This document shows positions 46,601 to 58,200 of a stretch of DNA of 64,000 nt, in pieces. Origin of the DNA: Ophioderma brevispina (Eukaryota; Echinodermata; Ophiuroidea; Amphilepidida; Ophiodermatidae). The stretch is from assembly GCA_023653785.1 (NCBI GenBank), contig JAMKCH010057146.1, forward strand, positions 1 through 64,000. Direction: 5' to 3'. The notes beneath the pieces are model-generated. The model made no database searches. It was not told the DNA's origin and was given only the letters and a program-made list of their open reading frames with translations. Within the stretch, counting starts at the first letter, position 1. The number at the start of each line of letters is the position of its first letter. The position numbers and the translations under genes were made by a program.

Positions 46601-46985
46601 CTCCAAACAAAGGCTTTAAGTCATCCCTTACTTTTTTCTGTGCAATTCCCTTTTGTGGAATTTCTTGTTTTTGAACAAAGACTGAAACTTTTTACCTCAA
46701 ATATACCTGCCAACCTACTGGTTTTGACTCACCTTTGGCTCTGTCCAGTTGGGTGGATAGCAATGTATATCTCGCCACACCTTGACTTGATGTCCTGGGC
46801 TTTTTACAGTGATCATGTGAACTGTGATTTGGGTCCCATACCATGCTTTTGATTAGCACAATTACTTTCTTTACTTCTCCCATTTTCCTGGAACCTGATT
46901 GGGATTTCCCTTCCTGAGTGCTACCATGGGACGCTTTGTTAGAACCCGACTATTGTTGTATTTGTTGTACCTAGTAAATTCTTGG
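46600..46985 (-). pseudogene. gag C-terminal/spacer region
   Basis: A minus-strand frame at 46883-46692 is basic (MGEVKKVIV, SHDHCKKPRTSS) and lies where the nucleocapsid would be. A full CCHC zinc knuckle could not be read, though Cys and His residues are present. Confidence 0.35.
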
Positions 46986-47535
46986 CAGCTACTAGTATGA
47001 CTTATTTGTGAGTCAAAGGCATAATCGTCGGCCTTTACGCTGCTTCACGGCAACTGTCAATTTGTTTTCATCCAGATGTGTTTTTGATATCTGGATGTAA
47101 GACACTGTTTGAACTCTTCGACTAACATCAACTCCCTAAAGTTGACCAAAATTTTTTTGCCCGACTTTCTTTTGAGAGACCCAGCGATCAACATTGTTCC
47201 TTTACACGGCAATCACATTGGTCTGGTCATCCTTTTTCTGACAAGACCTGATTTTTGTCTATATGCCTCGGCAACAACCAATTCAGATGCTTTGAGCACT
47301 CTGCCTGCTTACCACCTCGTCATAATCACTTACAATCTGGCCTAATGACAATGGCCGAATATATTTCCTCGGGCTTTTACCAATGACCCTGACTGTAGCC
47401 ACAAGGGCAAGATTCCTGTGCCATTTCAAGCTATGGCAATTTTCTCAAAGTGTAAGAAGAATTGGTCTACTTCTTGTTCCTGAAATTTTGGAACCGGCGA
47501 ATATTTTTCGCCGCATCAAACCAGTTTTTCCTGGA
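46986..47535 (-). pseudogene. gag capsid remnant, SCAN-related type
   Basis: Across three frames, in order: WFDAAKNIRRF (about 47530-47500), FLHFEKIA (about 47455), EEIYSAIVI (about 47370), SDYDEVV (about 47325), LHPDIK (about 47095), HLDENKL (about 47080) and LTHK (about 47010). This ordered set fits the capsid of Gmr1-type gag. That capsid is the proposed source of the vertebrate SCAN domain. Stops and frameshifts are frequent. The call is by motif order only and should be treated as probable. Confidence 0.55.
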
Positions 47536-48203
47536 AGAGTCTAACGAGCTAGCCTGTTGTTTCAATTGTTCTACCCTCTAACTGAGGGCTCAAGCCCTTT
47601 GTTTCATTTCATTTTGTTGCATTTTTTCCTTTCCAATCCTTTTGTATTTGGCAATTCCATCTCTTTCTGTTCATTTCATTTGCATTTCAATTTCTTTCCC
47701 TTTTTGTAGCTTTCTTTTTGCATTTGCAGTTGCCAACTTGCTTTTTTTCTTCTAATTTCATTTTCATTTCAATCTCTCTTTTATTTTAACGGGGCATTAC
47801 TTGTGCCCTGTTCCGAACCTCTTCTATCCTTCCCGAATATGAACTATCCCAAACATCTTCCTGTACAAACTTTTCAAACAATCAAATTATTTTGATGACT
47901 GCTTTCTCATTGCATGTTTTGCTCAAGCCACTAAATGCTTGGCTGCTTTCCTTTAACTCAGGCTTTCTCAGCTCGTCAAACTCCTCCATGTTATTTGCCC
48001 TATGACCACTTCTGGATCAAACTCCATTGTGATTGTAATCTCCAACACAATAAACTAACTTGAACCAAACTACAATGGTAGTACATGTAATACCCAACAA
48101 AATTTGTATGCCCAAAATGTGCAACAATGTTTTACAATGTTAACACACTTAATGTGTAAATTCTGAACAATAAGGGTCAAATTTATCTCAATTTCAATCC
48201 CAA
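47536..48203 (-). pseudogene. gag N-terminal region, charged and coiled-coil-like
   Basis: Minus-strand frames around 47820-47600 are rich in Lys, Glu and Met (for example REIEMKMKLEEKKQ), a heptad-like charged stretch common ahead of capsid in this group. The start of gag near 48000 is too decayed to place. Confidence 0.45.
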
Positions 48204-48214
48204 GGACAGCCCCA
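48204..48214 (-). other. Candidate primer-binding site
   Basis: Three bases inside the 5' LTR the minus strand reads TGGGGCTGTCC. It begins with TGG, complementary to a tRNA CCA end. The specific tRNA was not identified. Confidence 0.5.
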
Positions 48215-48217
48215 ATT

Positions 48218-49262
48218 CGTTATGACGGGTCTTGTAGGCGTCTAAGTAGAAATACCTTTCAAACACTTATAACGCCCATTGTGCATAAGTGATCTGAATT
48301 TTATATAATATAACAGATTTTAATTGATTTGTTTCAAGAATTTGGTATGTCCAAAACAGCATTACCTTATAATTAAACACAATTAGTTAAGATTACTTAA
48401 GGTTTACTGTGTCCTGTGTTGAAAGCGTTGCGTTTCAACGATGATATGTCCTCACAGCGAAGACTTCAAAAATGGCAGCATGCAACTTCACGCTTATAAA
48501 TCCTCAGGTAAGTTCCATTGGAATCTTCTCAGTCCTGAGAATTTTGTCCAGGCAGTTCAAGACGAAGGGGCTTTCCCTCGACGACACTAATGTTACATAG
48601 TAAGAAAATCCAGGTATTCTACCACCATCAGTCTGTCGCAATGTTCCCTCTTTAGGACCAAAACTGGAATCCCTTTATAATTCCAAACAAAAGCTCTTTG
48701 GCTTAAAGACGACAGCAGACAGTTCACCTATCAAGCTCCGGTGGCATTCCACAGTTATTGAAAATCCTGGGCACCAGTATAACCCCAATCTACCATTAAC
48801 TGTAGATTAAAACTAGCTTTAAATAACTATACTGTAAAGCTTCCTGGTTACTGTACAACTGCTGGCGAATCTTCTGGCCGTTCTTCTTCTAATATTACCA
48901 ATATTTCATAAAGTTCCAAGTCTTTAAAATAGACATTACAACAGCTCATGCCTACCCATAACCCGAATCACATCACTTTCCAAATATAACTTTTGTGGGG
49001 GAATTACCTATATTCTGCATGTTTTGATCTCAATGCAAAACACAACAAGTTGTACTCAGTTTCTAATTTACATCTTAGGGGACTTCCCCACTTCCCCTAT
49101 TTGCATCTAACAGGTGCAACTTGCACAAACAACACTAGGGTATTCCCCTTTCTCTCTTTTATAGTAAAACAAAGTAACTTTTCCTGTGAGAATCTTTTCT
49201 CAAATACAATTGAGAAAATAATATTTTTAAAAGTTTAATCAGAAAATGGAGACTATATAACA
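48218..49262 (-). repeat. 5' LTR, full length, 1045 bp
   Basis: In plus-strand terms it runs from CGTTATGACG (first base changed from the TGTTATGA seen in the other two copies) to TATATAACA. It aligns end to end with the solo LTR at 59708-60791, including TTTTTAAAAGTTTAATCAGA near the right end and the GGTATTCCCCTTTCTCTC block. Promoter elements were not located with confidence. Confidence 0.85.
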
Positions 49263-49266
49263 TAAT

Positions 49267-49704
49267 AAAGAGATTCTGTCGTTAGAGAGAAAATCAAAGC
49301 ATAGTCCAGGTCCAATTAGGACAGCAGATGTGGTGTAATAATAATATAATAATAATAATCAAGATTTAGTTTAATCTCAATCGTGGCCCGTACGCCAAAT
49401 TGCTAGAGCGTTAAAACTTAATATTTACTAGACAGGAAAACAATGCAACTTGGAGGCCAGCAGTTAAACAGCGCCATATTGTGCGCAACATCAAACACAC
49501 TACACGAAACACCAACGGATTAGGTAGTGCAAGTTTCATGGTTCAATTGCCAATTTCAAATGAAACATTGAGAAATAGTGGTATTCAGGTTTAATCAATC
49601 ATCTGTTATACAAATTAAATCCCAAAATTGAAGTTAACCACGAATAAACCAAGCAAGTGTCCCACTGAGATTCGATCCGAGGAACCTTGCTCAGAGGTAG
49701 CTTG
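49267..49704. other. Non-genic DNA
   Basis: It includes an (ATA)n patch at about 49336-49358. A GATTCGATCC word near 49672 resembles a pol III B box but lacks a paired A box at normal distance. Confidence 0.4.
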
Positions 49705-50078
49705 CCTATAAGCGGACCAAGTAGCTCAATCAGGTAAGCGCTAGACTCCAGTGTGTATGGTCATCCATGAGTATAGGCGTGTGTTTGAGCCCTGTGAGAT
49801 TCAGGCTATATTGTAATTTCACTGGACAAGAAATAAGCTTGGTGTGTCTCGATTTACCCAGCGATATTTGGGAAGCTGGTCACGGGCTGCGATGGTTATC
49901 GCGATGTGTGTTTGCTGATAGAAACCGCTGATCCCGATCTGCTGCATCCCTGAAATGATGCTAAATGGTTTATGGTATGTTGGGCCACAGTGATCAGCGA
50001 CCATTTGTTGAAGCGCTTAGAGGCAATAGCATAGGAGCTTATAAATTCCTGACTATTATATTATTATTCTTATTATAA
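49705..50078 (+). mobile_element. tRNA-derived SINE
   Basis: The head is tRNA-like, with A box TAGCTCAATCAGG (49722-49734) and B box GTTTGAGCC (49783-49791, one transition from consensus). These are the internal pol III promoter parts. A ~200-base body follows. The tail has GAAGCGCTTAGAGGC and ATTATATTATTATTCTTATT (to 50078). That tail resembles the minus-strand 3' end of the LINE at 10736 (AAGCGCCTAGAGGC then ATTACTTATTATTATTA), which suggests the SINE borrows that LINE's machinery. No clear target duplication was identified. It is not a functional tRNA gene: the cloverleaf is not maintained. Confidence 0.65.
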
Positions 50079-50091
50079 CCGCTAGACCCAC

Positions 50092-50175
50092 GCCATGGTT
50101 GTGGGTGTGTGCGGAGTGTGGTTTGTGTGTGTGGTGTGTGTGTGGGGGGGTTGAGTGTTTGTGTGTGTGGTGCTT
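50092..50175. repeat. GT-rich microsatellite
   Basis: GTGTGTG runs interrupted by GGTT, GGAG and a G run. Confidence 0.75.
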
Positions 50176-50309
50176 TCTGCCTTCATTAGCATATATTTTT
50201 TTAATCCATTAACGTATACACATTGTAAAAACGTTTCCAATTGTTACCAGACTTGACCTTTAAATTACGGTAAAACCCCGATTCAATAATATTCATGTTA
50301 ATAGACGTT

Positions 50310-50628
50310 GTACCATCGACGCCAAAAAAAAAAAATAATAAAATTTTTTTTTTTTTAATAAAATTAAAAAATTAAAATAAACAAAAAAACAAAATTGTTT
50401 TTTTTTAATGTGATTTTTTTTCACTTTGGATTTTTTTTAAATTTTTTTCGAATTTTTTTATTATTTTTTTAGAATTTTTTTTAAGAATTTAAAAAACTTT
50501 TTAGATTTTTTTTTTAGAATTTTTTTTTTAGAATTTTTTCTCGCCGAGATTTTTTATTTTTTCTTTGGAATTTTTTTTTTTTTTTTTTTTTTACTTTGGA
50601 TTTTTTTTTTTTGGGCGCGATGGGGTAC
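50310..50628 (+). mobile_element. Low-complexity TIR element, copy A
   Basis: Bounded by GTACCATCGACGCC (50310-50323) and GGGCGCGATGGGGTAC (50613-50628), imperfect inverse ends. The interior is almost only A and T: first an A-rich half, then T runs broken by TTTTTAGAATTTTT words. The copy at 53309-53663 has the same plan in the opposite orientation. No coding capacity. Confidence 0.65.
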
Positions 50629-52504
50629 GATAAAAAATGGAAGTGAAAATAAAAATTTCGCTATATAAATGCTGGGGATACAAATGCGGGAAACCAGCAA
50701 CGGGAGGAGGTTACGGCCGGAGACGAGTCTCTGTTGTGTTCTGCTTTTAGATTTGCCGTGTTGCATGCAATCCTACTGTCGGCGCATTCGACTACACACA
50801 CAAATTGGCCGATCTAAGCTTTTCCTGCCAGAAGGGGGGGCACAGAGGAAGATCAGGACACACAAAAGGCCATTAGAACATGCTTTGGTCTGCCCTGGAG
50901 CAACAAGGCACAGACAAGACCTTGAGCAAAGTGAAGCAGCCATACGTTGTAGACCTGTCACAGTAAAAAAGACTACAAAATCTCCTCTGGCTGGATCATA
51001 GTTGAGATGACACGTGGTTGGACACGATAAGACGAACTCCACAAAATTAGACTAAAATGGATCATTTTGCTGTTTATTGTGGATTGGGCTTAGGAAAAGG
51101 GGGCCTTGGCACCCCAATAGTTTTTATTGCGGGGGGGGGGGGGGGGGGCTTCGGGGCTCGAATATCATTGAGCCCCCCCCCCCCATAATTTAACACTTTT
51201 AACAAAACATTCAAAAATTCCAAAGCTTTCCCTTCAGCACTCCTTGTTCAGCGCTCCCGCCCTTCGCGGGAGGCCAGCGGGCCCCAATCCTGAAAAATTT
51301 TCCTAAGCCAATGTTCATCACAGAGGACTAAAAGTTAAAGTTTTGGGAATGTCTGTTGGCCACCCGTGACGTCATTGTCCCCGAACTCACTGAAAAAAGA
51401 AACGAATGTATTAATTGTGGCCAGGTAGTGTCGGTCAGGGGTGGCGTGTCTGATGGCGCACTGCACCCCGCATTGCACAAGTATCGGCATCCTCCTGCAA
51501 GATATTACACTGGAGCAAAACTGAAGGTGGTGCAAGAAGCCAATTTTTCGGGACCCATTACCCCGGGCTAATTGCCTAAAATGTTATACCATACGTCCCC
51601 CTTTCTTTCTTTTTTTTTTATATTAGAGAACAACAGAATGCAAGGCTTGCCAATTCCTTTATTTTCCACAGAAAAACACTTTATTCAAATTCACCAACGG
51701 GACACTTAAAAAATTGAAAATTTGAGCTAATAATATGTAATTAACACCATTTTGTCAATGTAAATCCAAAGCACTTTAAATAATTGAGCACCAGATAATA
51801 TATCTGACAATATATAGACCACGCATTCTCATAGTACATCTGATGGCTAATATGTATGTTATATGGGGTTATATGGCAGGTTGTTAATCAACCTAGGATA
51901 TAGGAAGATGGCTGCATCATGCAGCAATAGAGATTTTCACAAATCCCGGCGATATTGATAGAGTAGTTATACTAATTTCATAGGCCCTCTACTGGGAAAT
52001 AATCTTTAGGGCCTATAAAGAAACCTTTCTTGTGTAGTTACGACTTCGTCCACCCAACGGTTTTTCTACTACATTCGACCGTAGGGGGGGGGGGGTACCA
52101 ACCCACCCCCGATTTTTTCGTAAATGACAAACATCATCTTGTTTGGTATATCAGTGTGTAGCTACATACTACTTTTCTTTTCGTCCAATAAGTAAAAACA
52201 TATAACGTTTTAATATGACGTATAGTGACGTCATAACTGTCAGTTTTTAAATATAATAGAAAGTATCCCCGATACTCTAAAAAATAAGAATGGTATACAC
52301 ATGTGTCAGTAATTTGCTTAAGTACATCAATAATTAACGAATTTCTACCATTTTGGCATTTACACATAAGGTATAAGCAGGTTGGCACCACCCCCCCCCC
52401 CACACCACAAACCTTCCGACTTGACGAACCCCCTAGTGGTAAATCCCTCCACAAAGGATGAACTTACAATAAATACAAGCCATAGATCAATATATTATTC
52501 CTGT
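50629..52504. other. Non-genic stretch with G/C runs
   Basis: Open frames on both strands at 50669-51042 have no recognised domain. G and C runs lie at 51129-51150 and 51172-51184, and further runs near 52085 and 52390, probably parts of small repeats like those at 39089. No gene is supported. Confidence 0.45.
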
Positions 52505-52690
52505 TCAGACCTTTCAAATGGGGGGGGGGCAAAGGGGGCGCGATCCATTTTCTTTCTGACGGGGGAAATGTGGGTCCTTTTCCATAGACAACTGTCTAAC
52601 GGTCCATTTATTGGGGATGACGGGGAGGGGGCAATTGGGCAGGGTTTCTGAGTCGGGAGCACTCGCCCCTCCGTGCCACTGCTCCTGTTT
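52505..52690. mobile_element. Fragment related to the 41837 element
   Basis: AGACCTTTCAAATGGGGGGG and GGGTCCTTTTCCATAGA align with AGACCTTTGCAAGGGGGGGG and GGGTCCTTCTCCATAGA inside 41837-42114. It ends CCGTGCCACTG. The left terminus is degraded. Confidence 0.5.
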
Positions 52691-53308
52691 ATAACAAATT
52701 AAAAAGATTACCACTCCTTTCCCTGGTACCAATCACTGTAACTAAATTCAACGGGGTATAACAGGAGTAGATCAACAATAACAATTTTGTCATTAATTAA
52801 AGCATTTTAAAAAACTTTAAAAAATTTTGGGGAAAAAAAATTAGGTTTAGTAGTTGGGGGGTAAGAAGAGTAAAGGAGTGAGACTTGTGGTAGCTTGAAC
52901 CACTCGTTTCATGAGAAATGAGTGATCTTTTTCAGTAAGCTAGGGGTCAAAATGTGACGTCAAAGAGGCTTCAAATGCAGATAATTGCCGGCTTCGATTT
53001 CATCGTCCATCCACAACACACAGCAAACGATCACATTTTTGTGTGAACATCTAATCTGAGACAATATTGCGCTAATTTAGAAGCGACATGCAGTATGCAC
53101 GCAATACGGCCAGCTTGCAGTATAGCTCTCACGGCCAGGGCCATGGCTAATGGCTACAAAAGCAGAACAAAAACCGCGAACTCAAGTCCACTATAACCTC
53201 TCAAGTCTCGTCTCCCTCCTCCGTGGCTGGTTTCCGGATTAGTAATCCCCATCCATTTATATCGCGAAATTTTATTTTTCCCTCACTCAATTTTTTTTTT
53301 CAACCCAC
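52691..53308. other. Non-genic DNA
   Basis: No gene, RNA or repeat boundary recognised. Confidence 0.45.
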
Positions 53309-53663
53309 GTACACCACGACGCCAAAAAACAAAAATCCCTGGTGAAAAAAAAAAAAAAAATTAAAAAATTCTAAAAAAAAAATCAACAAAAAATTCTAAA
53401 CAAAATCTAAAACAACTATCAAATAAAAAATTCTAAAAAATTCTAAAAAAAAATTAAAAAAAAATTCCTAACAAAATCAATTTCTAAAAAAAATTCTAAA
53501 AAATCTAAAAAATCAAAAAAATTTTTTTAAAAAATTCTACAAAAAAACTCCAAAAAAAATCTGAAAAACTTTAAAAAATCGAAAAATAAACAATTTTTTT
53601 TTTTTAATTTTAATTTTTAATTTTTTATAATTTTTATTTATTTTTTTGTGGCGTCGATGGTAC
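53309..53663 (-). mobile_element. Low-complexity TIR element, copy B
   Basis: Bounded by GTACACCACGACGCC (53309-53323) and GGCGTCGATGGTAC (53650-53663). Read on the minus strand it repeats the plan of 50310-50628: GTACCATCGACGCC, an A-rich part, then T runs with TTTTTTAGAATTTTT words, then GGCGTCGTGGTGTAC. The interior is ~330 bases of nearly pure A/T. Confidence 0.7.
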
Positions 53664-55229
53664 ACCGTAAATTACCTCTACAACCAAACATTAACAATTG
53701 AAAGCAGAAAAACTGTAAATAACAGTGGTTAGAAAATTAAACATATTTTGAAAATAGTAGTATTTATACCATGACCCGTTATTATATTTTCCGTAATATT
53801 ACGTTCTTTTTGTAACTTTGTAAGATATGACTATGACAATCGTTTACCTATAAATGTGTTACTACGTCTTAAGTAACATCATTAAAAATGCAATATTTTT
53901 AAGTTTATTAATTTCAGATCATTTTTTTACAAATACCGTATTTTAATAACTCTTGTAGAACTCGATTCCTGCTTTTTTGTTTATAATTATTTATTTTAAT
54001 TTGAAAATAGTAGTACACATATATTATATATATTCTAGCACTGCTCTGTAAGTCCAGTATGTATGGAGGTACATTTCCGTTCTAAAATTGTTTTGCCCTG
54101 AAATATACTTTATTTACAACCATGTGGTGACGTAATACAAAGTGTTATATGTCCTAGCTATACAACGTGGAAATTTGGGACGAATAGTGTAATAATGTTT
54201 TAAGTTTTTAATATTTGTTTAACAATCTAAAATCACATACCGTTGAGCTGAGTTTCACGCCGTTTATTGTTTGCGTTTCTCGGCATGGTTTTCGTATTTT
54301 GTACGGCTCTGTTATTTTTCGTTCTGCACTTGGTGAGTCCAGCTGCCAGTTGAAACATGTTTTTTTAAAGGGGGTGACCTTGTATATTATATATATAATG
54401 TTTTTCTTCAACGGTTTTCTAGACGGGTTTTTTTTTCCTGCTGATCTGAATCTGAAGGATGCGAGACGAAAAACCTTGAGCATTTTCGAAGAAGCGCAAA
54501 AAAAATTCAAAAATGGCCATGCACCAAAACACTAAACACTCATATGGTTATTATTTAAAAGTTGATTTTGTTTTGAGTGCTAGTCAAAACCTCGATTTAC
54601 CCAAAAAATATGATTTTTACGCACCTACTGAGAGATTCAATATTGCCGCCAATACAATAAAATATCTGATATTATCTCTTTTTTTTATTACCTGTATCTT
54701 AGTTGGTGGTTGGAGCAACACATACAGATCTGGTCCCCCAAACAACCCTCTACTCAAAAGCTTAGACTATACATCTAGATATCAAATAGGATAAACTAGA
54801 TTATTAGAGCCCAATCCAACGAGAGCATACAGCCAAGCATCAGTGTCAGACAATGGAATATGGAAAGGAAGGGAGCACAGAAACCAGAGAATTGAACAAT
54901 CGTAGCAGAAAGCAAGATCTGACACACAAACCCTGGCGGCAATACAGGAAAATAGTGATTGAAGATGTGTTTTGGGAGGTTTTGCCCAGAATTTTTCAGA
55001 AAACAACCAAAGACCCAAAAGCACGGAAAGACAACCACATAACACCACAAAGACAATCAAACATACCATCCCAAGCACCTGCACACCGAACCCACACAAA
55101 AGCTCACAACATATCAATATAAATGATTACCCTGAGGTGAAAAACCACAACTAACATAGGACACGCAACATTGGACAGGACAAAGAATCAACCTCCCTGT
55201 ACACGCACTCTCCCCTTCCTCTCTCTCTT
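53664..55229. other. Non-genic stretch
   Basis: Both strands show frames of about 100 codons at 54208-54535 and 54782-55122, but they overlap each other, lack domains and are AT-biased. I see no gene. Confidence 0.4.
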
Positions 55230-55232
55230 TAA

Positions 55233-58200
55233 AGGTGGAATTACCCCTTAGAGGGCTAAAAATAAAAGTCTACAAATTCTAAACTAGGATAGAATTACCT
55301 TTCTATTGATTTTTTTTGTTGACGACAATCGGAGCTTCCGTTTCAAAAGTTATGATCGAAAGTGTAACTTCCGCAATGAACACTAATCAATATTTCTTAT
55401 GTATTTATGTTGTGTTTTTCGAACTGCGATATTTAATTTTTCCACTTAAAAAAATCATATCTCAAAAAGTAAATAGCTTTTGATCTATAGTTTTCCACAT
55501 TATTTGTGAAAATTGAAGCACTTATTATCTAATTATAATGAAAGTAAAATAGCATTTCTAAAATAATAACTAAAACATAAAAAACAGTGTTTCAGATGAA
55601 ATTGGCCAAAATCTCGAAAGTGAATTTAAGGACATGTCTGCCTTGTAACAGGGATTGTTCCAAAAACGATTGATCTTAGAGAGATGGATAACAAGCAAAT
55701 TAAAACAACGTATTGGACTAGCATTGAACGAGATAACCACTTGCCAGAAGAAGAAGAAAGAAGTAAGGAAAAAAAAAACGAGTAACGCGAAACTGATAAC
55801 TTGATTAAGGGTGATCTCTTTGTGGTGCACAGTTTATGCAAATTTTTTTAATTAATTTTTTTCCTCCGTGTCTTGACCAGAACCCCCTTAAAGCGATTTT
55901 TGGTATAAATCTACGGTCACATATATAATAACCTTCCCAATCCCCATCGCCCCTTCCCAGGCGCTTCTTTGTTTTCCTTTTCCCTTGGAGTATTCCTTGG
56001 GAAAAAAAATCCAGATTTAATTCCACCAATTCACAACTGTACAACGATCATGAAGCTACCATGTTTTATTCCCTGTGGTCTCATTTAACACAACGCCGCC
56101 ATCCCATCCCGAAACAATTAAGCCAGCGAAAATATATCCAATACGCGCAATATAATCACGCGCAGTTTGCCACAAGCCTCACCTTTTAACTTCGTTGAGC
56201 ACACAAAGGATAGGGATCGAAGTTCGTTTTAGAATTTTTTATTGCAAAAAAAACTACACTTTTTAAAACCTAGTGATATAGAAAAATGATAGAGGGTGTT
56301 TTTTGAGATATCATTTGTGATTAACAAAGGTTTTACTTGGCCTAAACACTAACAATCCATTAAAACGTGGACATTTGAAAAGGGGTCGCGTAATATTTAG
56401 TTTTATCGCAGTCCGCCTGTAACCACTGATCTCTATACACGAATCCGACGCGACTATTCTCGCCCCTAACGCCAGTGGGCGGCGCACTCACCATCGCCAC
56501 GACTGGGGGGCATCTTTTGCATCTCGTTAAACACCGCGTTTACGTTTGTACGTGTGTACCACAAATTCGTAATTTTTGATCAGTGCTGACGTCCCCGACA
56601 AAAATCAACACTATTTCACTGTTATCCATTTTTGTATATCCTCTTGTGCGGCTCAGGAAAAAATGTAAATTTCTTGGCTGCACAAATAGCGATGAAAAGT
56701 TACAAAAATGGAAACGAACGTCCGTGTTAAAAATTCTCAAGTCCAATTACACATGAAGAATGTGAAAGTCTGCAGCCGTACCATATGCATCTGTTCACAA
56801 ATGGGAAAACCACCGAAGCTGCCAGCTTCTAATGAAGTTGAATGAACTTATTTTATTTTATTAATATTTTCAGTTGTTGCTTTAAAACGATTGTTGTTTT
56901 CACAATATTCCATTTTAAAACATGGTTAACTTTAGTTCCACATGTCCAAGTAACACGTTATCATTCCATGTACAGTAAAAACCCAAAACTAATATCGTAT
57001 CACAATTTCACCCCGTAAATACCACATTGTAACTCGACGGTCATTTTCACGTGTAACTGATAGTCCAAGCGTAGCACGAGTCATGCACAAACGAGACTAA
57101 TTTGTTAGATCTCCGAAATCGATCACAGGACACGGAAGCGTCCTTTCTAAAACTTCAACACCCGCAATCGGAAGATGTCACGTTTTTCAGCAAATACGAT
57201 CGGTCTTGGGAACTATTCAATTTTCACGTACACGGAATATATCACATCTGTTGTGTACTTTATTTTTTGTCTGGATGTTTGGAAATTTTACGATAAAATG
57301 ATTTTTCTCACGCGGCTTTTATTACCAATTGTTAACACATATTCGAACCAGAAGCGGTTCAGTTCTCAGTCACAAAAGCTGGGCGAGATAAACTTCCATT
57401 TTTTTACAACAAACGTAAGGACCCACTTGCCCTGGAATTCCAGTTTTAGGCCAGTCCCTGACAGCATCCTTCCTTAAACCATATAAATAAACGGTAACTG
57501 AAGTGCATGAAAATTGTTTAAAATTGCGAAAAAGGTAGGTTTTAAATTCTTATTTCGTTTCGTTAAGCTCGTAAAAGGCAATCTGCGGCGTGTGTGTACT
57601 GTGTGTTGGGTGGGCAGTATGCCCCCAGTAATGGCGGCGAAGTAGAGGTTGTCCTTTCGAGGCTTCCCCGTCGGATTAGTGTATACAATGATTGGCACAC
57701 AAACAGTAATTGTAATATTAGATGCATGAAGCAACGGGCGGGCATCTTGGTCTACCGAAAGAACACAATACCATTCCAGAGACCACTGTTTAACAGAAGT
57801 GTATCCCGGGTGCACGGTTTAGAGAAATGCCAGCCATACGCGCAATACAATGTGCTCAATGAATGACTTGATTCTGTAGGTCTGTTTGTTATGTCGCTGA
57901 TCCACATTTCAATGGGAACAATTTTGTATAAATGAACGGCTCTTAACCACCTGCTTGGTTTTTTTTGGATTGACCAATATGTGGCTATCAGTGCTTCAAT
58001 TACGAAGCCCCAGGTTTCCAATCCATTGTATAGAGATCAGTGTTCGAAACCCACTAATGCGCGCTTCAACAATCTACGTACTTTTCAATGTACCGAGTAG
58101 CGCTTCTTTGTATGATGCAGAGTTTCCTCATTTTATTTTAAAAACTCAAGAATCCCAGGCTCACTTTATAAAAATTAGGCACAAATGTATGCCATTTTTG

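Larger units (their letters stand above)
42606..49262 (-). mobile_element. Gmr1-like Ty3/gypsy LTR retrotransposon (defective)
   Basis: A 6.66 kb element on the minus strand, bounded by TGTTAT (42606) and ATAACA (ending 49262), with the 4-bp repeat TAAT on both sides (42602-42605, 49263-49266). In element direction: full 5' LTR (49262-48218), primer-binding site, gag remnant, protease, integrase with DD35E and a GPY/F module, reverse transcriptase, RNase H, then a truncated 3' LTR. Integrase lying upstream of RT is the Ty1/copia arrangement, yet the integrase and RT motifs are gypsy-like. That combination defines the Gmr1 group known from deuterostomes. Many frameshifts, stops and two lost catalytic residues mean it cannot make its proteins. 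A solo LTR of the family lies at 59708-60791. Confidence 0.88.

Noticed and set aside
49722..49791. A functional tRNA gene
   Set aside because: A and B boxes are present but the cloverleaf stems are not maintained and a SINE body and tail follow.
54782..55122. Overlapping ~90-110 codon frames on both strands, one hydrophobic
   Set aside because: Hydrophobic look follows from T-rich sequence; frames overlap on both strands and match no family.
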